From positions 186,001 to 250,000 of the forward strand of contig CALYLO010000004.1 of the NCBI GenBank assembly GCA_944800085.1: a DNA stretch of 64,000 nt, given 5' to 3'. Shown here piece by piece: positions 8,256-15,386 of this stretch; within the stretch, counting starts at the first letter, position 1; every line of letters starts with the position of its first letter. The position numbers were made by a program, and so were the translations under genes. The notes beneath the pieces were generated by a model that had not been told where the DNA came from, ran no database searches, and saw only the letters and a program-made list of their open reading frames with translations. The stretch comes from Paenibacillus melissococcoides (GTDB taxonomy: Bacteria; Bacillota; Bacilli; Paenibacillales; Paenibacillaceae).

Positions 8256-9683
8256 GTGACGATGATGAAGAGGAGACTGTTCATTAACGGTGCATGGGTG
8301 GATACGCGGCATTACAGTATGCTGCGCTCTCCCTATTCAGGCGAAGTGATAGCGGAGATTCCCGTTGCCGGGGAAGAAGACATCGAGCAGGCTATCCAAG
8401 CTGCTTATGATGCCGGTACTGTCATGGCCAGGATGCCCGCGCATCAGCGCGCGGCAATCCTTGACCGCTTGTCAAGCTTGATCGAAGAACGCGCGGGCGA
8501 GGCAGCTCGCCTTCTCGCGCTCGAGGTGGCCAAGCCGATCAGGACCGCCATGCTTGAAGTGGAGCGTACGATTGAGACGTACCGGTTCGCGGCGGAAGAG
8601 GCGAAGCGGATACACGGGGAGACACTGCCGCTGGACGCATCGAAGAGCGGCGAGGGGAGATTGGCCTATACGCTGCGAGAACCTCTTGGAGTGATCGGGG
8701 CGATTACCCCGTTCAACTTCCCCATGAACCTGGTCGCTCATAAAGTAGGCCCGGCGATCGCGGCGGGCAATGCGATTGTGCTCAAGCCTGCCTCGCAATC
8801 GCCCCTGTCGAGCCTGTTCATCGCCGAATTGCTGCAGGAGGCCGGACTGCCGGCCGGTGCTTTGAACGTCGTGACCGGCAGCGGCCGCCTCATTGGCGAG
8901 CGAATCGTGACAGACGACAGGGTTCGGATGATTACGTTCACCGGCAGTCCGGCGGTTGGCATCGGGATTCGCAACCAGGCCGGTCTCAAGCGCGTAACCC
9001 TGGAGCTTGGCTCCAATTCGGCGCTTATCGTCGACAAAGGCGTTCGGATAGACGATATTATCGAGCGTTCCGTCACAGGCGCTTTCGCTTATCAGGGGCA
9101 AGTATGCATTTCGTTGCAGCGTGTGTATGTCCATGAAGAGGTGCATGAGGAATTTGTGGACAAATTCATTCAGCGAACGCGGCAACTGAAGATTGGGGAT
9201 CCGCTTGACCCTGCTACGAATGTATCGGCCGTGATCTCGCCTGAAGAGGTCCGGCGGCTGCTGGATTGGATTGAAGAAGCAAGACAGGCCGGAGCGACGA
9301 TTGCAACTGGCGGCTGTGCCGACGGCAATGTGCTGCATCCGACGGTGATTCTGGAGGCGGGGTCTAAGCTGAAGGTCTGCTGCCAGGAAGTGTTCGGACC
9401 GCTTGTCGTGATCAATCAGGTGAAGTCGGTTGACGAGGCGATTCAACAGGTGAATGAGTCCCGCTTCGGCCTGCAAGCCGGCATTTATACGGAAAATGTG
9501 CAAACAGCGCTGCATGCTGCTGACCGACTGCATGTCGGCGGCGTCATGATTAACGACATCCCGAGCTTCCGCGTAGATCATATGCCATATGGCGGCGTGA
9601 AGGAGAGCGGGATCGGGCGTGAAGGAATTAAATATGCCATAGAAGAGATGACAGAAATGAAGCTTGTCGTCTGGAAAAAGTAA
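8256..9683 (+). CDS. Aldehyde dehydrogenase, probable succinate-semialdehyde dehydrogenase of the hpa pathway
   Basis: 475-residue ALDH with LELGSNSALIV (catalytic Glu) and AYQGQVCISLQ (nucleophile Cys), features of the lactaldehyde/succinate-semialdehyde branch rather than the HpaE branch. Succinate semialdehyde is the end product of 4-hydroxyphenylacetate meta cleavage, so this enzyme plausibly sends it to succinate; substrate is inference. The start given is GTG 8256 with AAGGA 7 bases upstream; ATG 8262 or 8265 are alternatives. It is the last plus-strand gene of the catabolic run. Confidence 0.8.
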   Translation: MTMMKRRLFINGAWVDTRHYSMLRSPYSGEVIAEIPVAGEEDIEQAIQAAYDAGTVMARMPAHQRAAILDRLSSLIEERAGEAARLLALEVAKPIRTAMLEVERTIETYRFAAEEAKRIHGETLPLDASKSGEGRLAYTLREPLGVIGAITPFNFPMNLVAHKVGPAIAAGNAIVLKPASQSPLSSLFIAELLQEAGLPAGALNVVTGSGRLIGERIVTDDRVRMITFTGSPAVGIGIRNQAGLKRVTLELGSNSALIVDKGVRIDDIIERSVTGAFAYQGQVCISLQRVYVHEEVHEEFVDKFIQRTRQLKIGDPLDPATNVSAVISPEEVRRLLDWIEEARQAGATIATGGCADGNVLHPTVILEAGSKLKVCCQEVFGPLVVINQVKSVDEAIQQVNESRFGLQAGIYTENVQTALHAADRLHVGGVMINDIPSFRVDHMPYGGVKESGIGREGIKYAIEEMTEMKLVVWKK

Positions 9684-9740
9684 AGTGAACTCACTCAACA
9701 GGGTACGGTGAATGAGAGTCTCCAAATCCGAACGAGAAAG

Positions 9741-10103
9741 GGGGTGTCCCACAAGTAGTATTTCACTACAGTGAGACAGCCCCCCTGATTCTCAAAGCTC
9801 GACTCGCCGAAAAACTGCAAAAATGCACCTTTCCTTTATGACGTGTACTCCGTTACTGGGAATCCTGCAAAACGGCATCAATTTCAGAATATCAAATAGA
9901 TAAAAGACAAAAAACGATGGAAATAATGTACTATCGCAGTAATTTTATCAAATAACGGCTTAAAGAACAGAAATTGCTGCATCCACGCAGGATTTCACTG
10001 CTTCATCCATTCTCCGCCGCTTTGCCTCGCACCATTTTATACCATCTCTATTCTCTGTTGACCTGTTACCCCAATCATTATGCAATGCCTATGAGACAGC
10101 CTC
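9741..10103. repeat. Dispersed MITE-like intergenic repeat, copy 1
   Basis: Non-coding 363-bp segment between the convergent hpa transcripts. It begins GGGGTGTCCCACA, has an immediate hairpin partner GTGAGACAGCCCC, and ends ATGAGACAGCCTC, which is roughly the inverted complement of the beginning. Internal landmarks (GCTCGACTCGCC, AAAACTGCAAAA, GCAGGATTTC, TCTGTTGAC) recur in the same order in a copy at 17980-18317. No ORF of note lies inside. The GGGGCTGTCCC-type ends resemble ends of IS1182-like elements, so a non-autonomous derivative is possible. Confidence 0.6.
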
Positions 10104-10122
10104 TTTTAATTGGCCGATCCGT

Positions 10123-10509
10123 CTATGTTGTATACCTTCTATGAATATTATTATGCTTGTAGGTGCCGCCGTCGCTAAATTCCGCCAGTTCCAGCGACAG
10201 CGCCAAATATCGTTGGTCGAACAACGGGGCAAAATGAGTCTTGATCGCCTCGAACAGCGCGTCGCATGTGTTTCGCTTGACTTGTTCCGAACGGCCGGAG
10301 CCGATTTTTAAGGTGATGTGAACGAAGGCGTCATCCTCCGCGCCATCGGCAACGAGGTAATCATGCAGTTCGATCGCCCGCGAACGAATCCCTCCGATAG
10401 GGAAACTATCGCGCCGTGCGAGGAGCACATGGTGGATCGTTTGTAACAGGGATGGAATATTGGCTTCCTCTTTAATATTACTCGTATATTCCACGATAAT
10501 GTGCGGCAT
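10123..10509 (-). CDS. hpaF: 5-carboxymethyl-2-hydroxymuconate delta-isomerase
   Basis: 128-residue tautomerase-superfamily protein beginning MPHIIVEYT; after Met removal Pro becomes the catalytic N-terminal base. The conserved HITLKIGSGR and final ALSLELAEF fit the CHMI family, which isomerises the HpaE product to 5-oxopent-3-ene-1,2,5-tricarboxylate, the substrate of HpaG. It is the third gene of the minus-strand hpaG1-hpaG2-hpaF set, 33 bases after hpaG2, with GGAGGAGG upstream of the ATG. Confidence 0.88.
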   Translation of the reverse strand: MPHIIVEYTSNIKEEANIPSLLQTIHHVLLARRDSFPIGGIRSRAIELHDYLVADGAEDDAFVHITLKIGSGRSEQVKRNTCDALFEAIKTHFAPLFDQRYLALSLELAEFSDGGTYKHNNIHRRYTT

Positions 10510-10542
10510 ACACTACCTCCTCCCATCATTTGTCCATCGGGA

Positions 10543-11304
10543 TCAGACCCGTATATGAATAACATCATCGCCTGCTATTGTATTCACTAGGCGGCCAATG
10601 CCTTCGATCTCGGTAACCACTTCATCCCCGATCTCGGTGTTGACCAATCCCTCGGGCGTGCCGGTCAGGATGATATCGCCTTGCTTCAGCGTCATGAAGC
10701 TGCTCAAATATTCGATTAGTGCAGGAATGCCGAAGATCATGTCGGCGGTGGAGCCTTCCTGGGTCAAGGCGCCGTTCACGTAGGTGCGAAGAGTCAAATT
10801 CATCGGATCGGGCACATCGCCGGCATCAACGAGCCAAGGGCCGATCGGGGTGCATGTATCCCGGTTCTTCACTCTGAGATTCGGCCGATAATAGTTCTCC
10901 AGATAATCGCGGATGGCATAATCATTGGCTACCGTATATCCGGCTACATAATCGTAAGCATCTTCTTGCTTCACGGCACGTGCGGTGCGGCCGATGACGA
11001 CGGCAAGTTCGCACTCATAGTGCATATAAGCGGCGTCGGCGGGACGGCGAGTATGCCCGCGATGACCGATTAATGTGTTCGGTCCCTTCAGGAACACAAG
11101 CGGTTCAGCCGGAGCGGCAAAGGATAGCTCTCTGGCATGATCCGCATAATTCAAGCCGAGCGCGAATATCGTCCGGGGCTGCAGCGGCGGAAGCCATACG
11201 ACGTCCGATTCGCTAACTTCTCGTCCGTCATCCAGCTTCAGCCGTCCGTCCATGTCTATCGCGTGATGAATCGAGCCTGAATATGCGACGCGCGCATGTC
11301 TCAT
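10543..11304 (-). CDS. hpaG2: Fumarylacetoacetate hydrolase-family protein HpaG2 (decarboxylase/isomerase subunit)
   Basis: 253 residues of the FAH fold. The metal-binding set is intact: the Glu pair in YECELAVVIGRTA and the Asp in TVANDYAIRDY. With its partner it decarboxylates 5-oxopent-3-ene-1,2,5-tricarboxylate and isomerises the product to 2-hydroxyhepta-2,4-dienedioate. In E. coli both halves are fused in one HpaG/HpcE chain; here they are two genes overlapping by 4 bases (11301-11304). The downstream hydratase HpaH is not in the window. Confidence 0.87.
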   Translation of the reverse strand: MRHARVAYSGSIHHAIDMDGRLKLDDGREVSESDVVWLPPLQPRTIFALGLNYADHARELSFAAPAEPLVFLKGPNTLIGHRGHTRRPADAAYMHYECELAVVIGRTARAVKQEDAYDYVAGYTVANDYAIRDYLENYYRPNLRVKNRDTCTPIGPWLVDAGDVPDPMNLTLRTYVNGALTQEGSTADMIFGIPALIEYLSSFMTLKQGDIILTGTPEGLVNTEIGDEVVTEIEGIGRLVNTIAGDDVIHIRV

Positions 11305-12095
11305 AACGCTTCTCCTCCTTCAACTCTCCCCTGCTCAGGCACAACGGGATTGTCCAGACAGCCGATACCATCGATTTCAATCCGGACATCATCTCCCGCT
11401 GCCGCGATCGGCGCGTTCTCGGGAATGCCGACATGCAGCATATCCCCTGCGTTCAACGTCATAAAATCCGTAACCTCCGCAAGCAAGCGGGGGATCATGC
11501 GAATCAGATCGGCCGTCGTATGTTCTTGCTTCCGTACCCCATTCACATATACACGGATCTTCAGATTATGCGGGTCGCCGATCGCTTCCGGCTTCATGAC
11601 CCAAGGACCTGCAGGGCAGAAGCCATCCCGCGACAGGTGGCGGATAGCGGGACGGAACAGATGCTGATGCGGGATCTGGACATCATTCACGATCGTGTAG
11701 CCTGCCACATAATCAAGGGCTTCGGATTCGCTAACCCGGGTTGCGGTGCGGCCGATGACGACGCCTAACGCGGCGCCGATGGCTACCTGTTCGGCATCTG
11801 CGGGAAGAGGAATGGCCGAGCCGTACCTGATATGTGTATTCGCGGGCTTTATATACAGGACCGGACCGATAGGGGGGGCGTTGTAAGGCGGTTCATTCAC
11901 CGCATTCCCCAGTGCTTCCAGCACTCCCTTGTAATTGAGCAGCGTTCCGTAAATCATGCCGGTTACGGGAACATCCAACGCCAGCTTGGAGGAATGAATG
12001 CGCTTACCATTTAGTTCGACCGTATTATTCTCCGGATACACCAATGCCTCCGTCCACTGCTGCATGCCGCATAGCTTAATCATTGCATTGACCAT
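11301..12095 (-). CDS. hpaG1: Fumarylacetoacetate hydrolase-family protein HpaG1
   Basis: 264 residues, homologous to the following HpaG2 but degenerate at the metal site: where HpaG2 has YECELAVVIGR this protein has AIGAALGVVIGR, so both metal-binding Glu are replaced, while the Asp in TIVNDVQIP is kept. It is therefore probably the non-metal half of a heteromeric decarboxylase/isomerase. First gene of the minus-strand hpaG1-hpaG2-hpaF operon; ATG 12095 is used, preceded by a weak GAGG. An AT-rich inverted repeat lies 26 bases upstream. Confidence 0.85.
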   Translation of the reverse strand: MVNAMIKLCGMQQWTEALVYPENNTVELNGKRIHSSKLALDVPVTGMIYGTLLNYKGVLEALGNAVNEPPYNAPPIGPVLYIKPANTHIRYGSAIPLPADAEQVAIGAALGVVIGRTATRVSESEALDYVAGYTIVNDVQIPHQHLFRPAIRHLSRDGFCPAGPWVMKPEAIGDPHNLKIRVYVNGVRKQEHTTADLIRMIPRLLAEVTDFMTLNAGDMLHVGIPENAPIAAAGDDVRIEIDGIGCLDNPVVPEQGRVEGGEAL

Positions 12096-12120
12096 GTGCT
12101 TCGCCTCAGTTTCTAGTTTT

Positions 12121-12140
12121 CATATATCATATCATATATG
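12121..12140. promoter_or_regulatory. Inverted repeat upstream of hpaG1, candidate operator
   Basis: Arms CATATAT (12121-12127) and ATATATG (12134-12140) flank six bases, within the short AT-rich promoter region of hpaG1. The symmetry suggests binding by a dimeric repressor of the hpa genes, such as a GntR- or MarR-type protein. No regulator gene is in the visible part of the cluster, so the protein is unknown. Confidence 0.45.
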
Positions 12141-12200
12141 ATTTAAAGAGGGCAATATGGTTTCATTGTTCTGCAGTAAATGTGCCCCCTAATCACAACA

Positions 12201-12231
12201 CCGCCCCGAGGCTTACTGCCCCGGGGCGGCT
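12201..12231 (-). terminator. Terminator-like hairpin after the MFS gene
   Basis: Stem CCGCCCCG / CGGGGCGG with a 13-base loop lies directly downstream of the minus-strand MFS stop at 12237. There is no long T-run on either side, so termination strength is uncertain; it separates the MFS gene from the hpaG1 promoter. Confidence 0.45.
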
Positions 12232-12236
12232 TCTGG

Positions 12237-13442
12237 TTACGATTCAGCTAATGGCGCGGAAGCGCCGCCGCTTGCTTGGTGAGCGGCGGCCGCCTTGCCG
12301 CGGAACGGGCGGCTCAAAGAATAGACCGCCACGGCTAGCGCCACCAGGACGATGGAGCAGCCGACCCAGGCGTTGTAGGTGACGGCGCTCTTCTCGATCA
12401 CAATCCCGCCGACGACCGAGCCGGTCGCGATGCCCATATGCAGCACCGAGGAGCTGAGGCTCAGCTGGATGTCTGCGGTATCGGGCGCGCACTGCATCAG
12501 ATAGCTCTGCTGTCCCGGAGTGAGCGCCCAGCTCAAGGCGCTCCACATCATGACCACGGCCATGAACAGGTAGAACGGCAGATGGGCCGCGAAGGGCAGG
12601 ATGAACATGATGCAGGCGAAGCTGGCTACGACGGTCAGGATGGAGCGCTTCGTGCCCCATTTATCCGCAATCCAGCCCCCGAGTCCCCCGCCGGCGACGG
12701 CGGCGATGCCGAACAGGAAGTAGGCGACGCTCGTCATCTCCGGACTCAATTGATAGGTCGCCTGGAGGTACGGCGTCAGATACGCATACAAGGTCAAATG
12801 GCCGGTCAGCATGAAATAGGCCAGCAGATGCCCGCTTACCAGCTTGGCGTTCTTCAGCGAGGCGAACTGGGCGCGAAGCGGCGCCGCCGGCGACGGCGCG
12901 ACGGGCTGCAGCGAGAAGAAAATCGCAATCATGGCGATGACCGTGAGCAGCACGACGAACAGGAACGGCGCTCTCCAGCCGTAAGCATGGCCGATGACCA
13001 TGCCGATCGGAACGCCCAGCACGAGCGAGCCGCTGACGCCCATATAGATAGTTCCGATTGCCCGGCCTTTATACTCGGGCTTCACCAGCTTCGACGCGAT
13101 CGTGACCGACAGGACGATAATGAGCGATCCGCTGGCGGCGGACAGCGCCCGGGCGGCCATCAACTCCCCGTAATCGGAGCTGAAGGAGACGACAAGATTA
13201 GACAGCAGAAAGATAAGCAAAAAGAATAAGTAGAGCTTCTTCCGTTCGAACCGCGCGGTCACGTTCATCAATATCGGCGCGGATACGGCAAAAGCGACGG
13301 AGAAGATCGTGATCAACTGGCCTGCGGCACTGACCGTAATGCCGAGGTCGGACGCGATCTGGTCAAGCAGCCCCCCGATAATCAGCTCCACCGTGCCGAC
13401 GACGAAGGCGGCGACCGCCAACATATATACCCGGAAATTCAA
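12237..13442 (-). CDS. MFS transporter of the drug:H+ antiporter-1 / purine-arabinose efflux type
   Basis: About 401 residues with 12 predicted hydrophobic spans and the loop motif GWIADKWGTKRS between the halves; the N-terminus NFRVYMLAVAAFVVGTVEL is typical of the AraJ/PbuE-like DHA1 group, which exports small molecules by proton antiport. The frame is open to TTG 13457, but TTG 13442 sits 8 bases after GGAG and gives the usual N-terminus, so it is preferred. A palindrome 33 bases upstream suggests local repressor control. The substrate cannot be told. Confidence 0.8.
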   Translation of the reverse strand: MNFRVYMLAVAAFVVGTVELIIGGLLDQIASDLGITVSAAGQLITIFSVAFAVSAPILMNVTARFERKKLYLFFLLIFLLSNLVVSFSSDYGELMAARALSAASGSLIIVLSVTIASKLVKPEYKGRAIGTIYMGVSGSLVLGVPIGMVIGHAYGWRAPFLFVVLLTVIAMIAIFFSLQPVAPSPAAPLRAQFASLKNAKLVSGHLLAYFMLTGHLTLYAYLTPYLQATYQLSPEMTSVAYFLFGIAAVAGGGLGGWIADKWGTKRSILTVVASFACIMFILPFAAHLPFYLFMAVVMMWSALSWALTPGQQSYLMQCAPDTADIQLSLSSSVLHMGIATGSVVGGIVIEKSAVTYNAWVGCSIVLVALAVAVYSLSRPFRGKAAAAHQASGGASAPLAES

Positions 13443-13474
13443 AAGAAACAACTCCAATCTGCATGAATCAAAAA

Positions 13475-13494
13475 GTTACTACCATTATAGTAAC
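13475..13494. promoter_or_regulatory. Palindromic operator candidate upstream of the MFS gene
   Basis: Arms GTTACTA (13475-13481) and TAGTAAC (13488-13494) separated by six bases, about 33 bases before the MFS start. Such TTACT-N-AGTAA palindromes are common operators of HxlR and MarR family regulators in Bacillales that control efflux genes. No such regulator is adjacent, which is unusual since these are often divergently encoded. Confidence 0.5.
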
Positions 13495-13573
13495 CATAGA
13501 ACGAGAACACAACAATTAATTTTTTTCCACCGGCGGTTCGGGACGGATGACCGGCGAAAGGCGACCAGTTTCC

Positions 13574-13600
13574 AGCTTCCCATAGCGGAAGCTTTTTTTG
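13574..13600 (+). terminator. Rho-independent terminator-like hairpin with no upstream plus-strand gene
   Basis: AGCTTCC / GGAAGCT stem followed by seven T on the plus strand. The only genes to the left run on the minus strand, so the hairpin would end an antisense or small transcript, or it may insulate the tre promoter. Confidence 0.5.
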
Positions 13601-13622
13601 AACCCGGACTCTTATTCGGCGG

Positions 13623-13651
13623 TTGACCAACATGTATATACATGATATCAT
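13623..13651 (+). promoter_or_regulatory. Promoter of the tre operon
   Basis: TTGACC (13623-13628) and TATCAT (13646-13651) are separated by 17 bases, a good sigma-A promoter. A TreR-type operator fills the spacer and a second lies just after the expected start point, so repressor binding would block polymerase. Confidence 0.65.
13631..13644. promoter_or_regulatory. TreR operator 1
   Basis: CATGTATATACATG is a perfect 14-base palindrome inside the promoter spacer. It matches the tre operator core TGTATATACA known for Bacillus TreR, and a treR gene closes this operon. Confidence 0.75.
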
Positions 13652-13662
13652 TTCTCTATAAT

Positions 13663-13674
13663 TTGTATATACAA
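13663..13674. promoter_or_regulatory. TreR operator 2
   Basis: TTGTATATACAA, a perfect 12-base palindrome, 32 bases (three helical turns) from operator 1 centre to centre approximately. Paired tre operators around the promoter are also the arrangement in Bacillus subtilis. Confidence 0.75.
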
Positions 13675-13885
13675 GTTCTGCGTAGAAAAGAGATTGTAAG
13701 CGTTACTAGGGGGATAGATGAGATGATGTAAGCGAAAAATGAGGACAGAGCGAAGCCATGGAAGTGAAATGATTCACGTAACATCGCGGAAGCGATAACG
13801 ATGAAAAAACGATGCTCCAATTGGACAGTTGGATAGTTTTTCAGCAAAATATATACCGCATCATAGAGTTTTGGAGGAGCTAGCG

Positions 13886-15313
13886 ATGGCAATAAAGAGA
13901 GAGTCCGTGGAACAGATACTTGAGGCTGTTGGAGGCTCGGACAATATTTCAGACGTTATACACTGCATTACCAGACTGCGATTTTCCTTGCGGGATGAGG
14001 GGAAAGTCAATAAAGAAGCGCTCGACCGGAATGATTTAGTGAAAGGCAGCTTTTCCACGAATGGTCAATTTCAAGTTGTCATTGGCCAGGGAATCGTGGA
14101 TAAAGTGCATAAGGAATTGGTGCAAATCGCAGGGATGGCAGGGACTTCCGATTCCGCTCCCGCTCCGGCACAGGGGGCAGCCCAAGCCGGCGAAGCGACA
14201 AAAATCAATCCGCTGCAACGATTCGTGAAGGTGCTGGGAGATATTTTTATTCCGCTCCTTCCCGCCATTGTCACATCCGGTTTGCTGCTTGGACTCAATA
14301 ATTTACTGGTGGGACCGGGCATTTTTTACGCGGAAAAGTCGTTGATTGAAGTGCATCCGGCCTGGGAAGGATTTGCCGACATTGTCAGTTTGATTGCGAG
14401 CACGGCTTTTACCTTTTTGCCGGGATTGATTGGGTGGTCCGCGGTGAAGCGCTTCGGCGGAAGCCCGCTGCTCGGCATTGTCTTAGGGTTGATGCTCATT
14501 CACCCGACTCTTGCTCCAGCAAGCGACGCGTTAAGCAGCGGAGACATTCCCCGCTGGGATCTGTTTGGATGGTCCATTAATAAAATCGGCTATCAAGGAC
14601 AAGTCATCCCTGTCTTGCTCTCATCCTTTTTACTTGCCCGAATCGAACTCTTTTTAAGAAAACGCATTCCTGACTCGATTCAATTGCTGCTGGTGGCGCC
14701 CATCGCGCTGCTGGTCACCGGCTTTATTACATTTGCCGTTATCGGGCCGGTTACGTTTCATATCGGCAACGCCATTAGCGATGGCGTAGTCGCGATGTTC
14801 CATCACTTTGGCTGGCTGGCAGGGTTTATCTATGCCGGAATCGGCGCATTGCTTGTCATGACGGGGATGCACCATACGTTCCTGGCGCTTGATTTGCAGT
14901 TGATTTCGAGCATCGGCACCACCTACCTGTGGCCGGTGATTGTCATGTCCAATATCGCGCAAGGAGCGGCGGCGCTTGCGATGATGTTCGCCAGCAAAGA
15001 CGACAAATTGCGAGGAACGGCGCTCACCTCGGGCATTTCCGCCTTCCTGGGCGTGACGGAACCTGCGATGTTTGGCGTGAATATACGCTTCAAGTTCCCT
15101 TTTATCAGCGCCATGATCGGCGCGGCTTGTGCAGGAATGCTGGTCGCCTGGAGGCATGTAACGGCTTCCTCGATCGGAATCGGCGGAATTCCGGCATTTT
15201 TGTCCATATTTACTGACTTTTGGGGCATTTACTTTATTGCGATGGGCATCGCCGTTGCCGTCCCGTTTGTGCTGACCCTTGTCTTTGCCAAAGTAAAAGG
15301 AACCGGAAAGTGA
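13886..15313 (+). CDS. treP: PTS trehalose-specific enzyme IIBC
   Basis: 475 residues. The N-terminal EIIB domain (1-85) has the phospho-Cys in VIHCITRLRF at residue 27; a Pro/Ala-rich linker precedes an EIIC domain with about ten membrane spans. It imports trehalose as trehalose-6-phosphate, using an EIIA encoded elsewhere. The frame is open upstream to 13829, but ATG 13886 has GGAGG 7 bases ahead and yields the family-typical length. First gene of treP-treA-treR. Confidence 0.92.
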   Translation: MAIKRESVEQILEAVGGSDNISDVIHCITRLRFSLRDEGKVNKEALDRNDLVKGSFSTNGQFQVVIGQGIVDKVHKELVQIAGMAGTSDSAPAPAQGAAQAGEATKINPLQRFVKVLGDIFIPLLPAIVTSGLLLGLNNLLVGPGIFYAEKSLIEVHPAWEGFADIVSLIASTAFTFLPGLIGWSAVKRFGGSPLLGIVLGLMLIHPTLAPASDALSSGDIPRWDLFGWSINKIGYQGQVIPVLLSSFLLARIELFLRKRIPDSIQLLLVAPIALLVTGFITFAVIGPVTFHIGNAISDGVVAMFHHFGWLAGFIYAGIGALLVMTGMHHTFLALDLQLISSIGTTYLWPVIVMSNIAQGAAALAMMFASKDDKLRGTALTSGISAFLGVTEPAMFGVNIRFKFPFISAMIGAACAGMLVAWRHVTASSIGIGGIPAFLSIFTDFWGIYFIAMGIAVAVPFVLTLVFAKVKGTGK

Positions 15314-15386
15314 GAGTCGGCCAGAATGGGCGTTTGCACGCCATTCATACAGGCATTTGAGCGGATTACAGAAGAGGAGTGTAACG

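Noticed and set aside
13500..13620. Possible riboswitch upstream of the tre operon or MFS gene
   Set aside because: Apart from the single hairpin at 13574 there is no conserved aptamer motif that I recognise, and TreR operators explain tre control.
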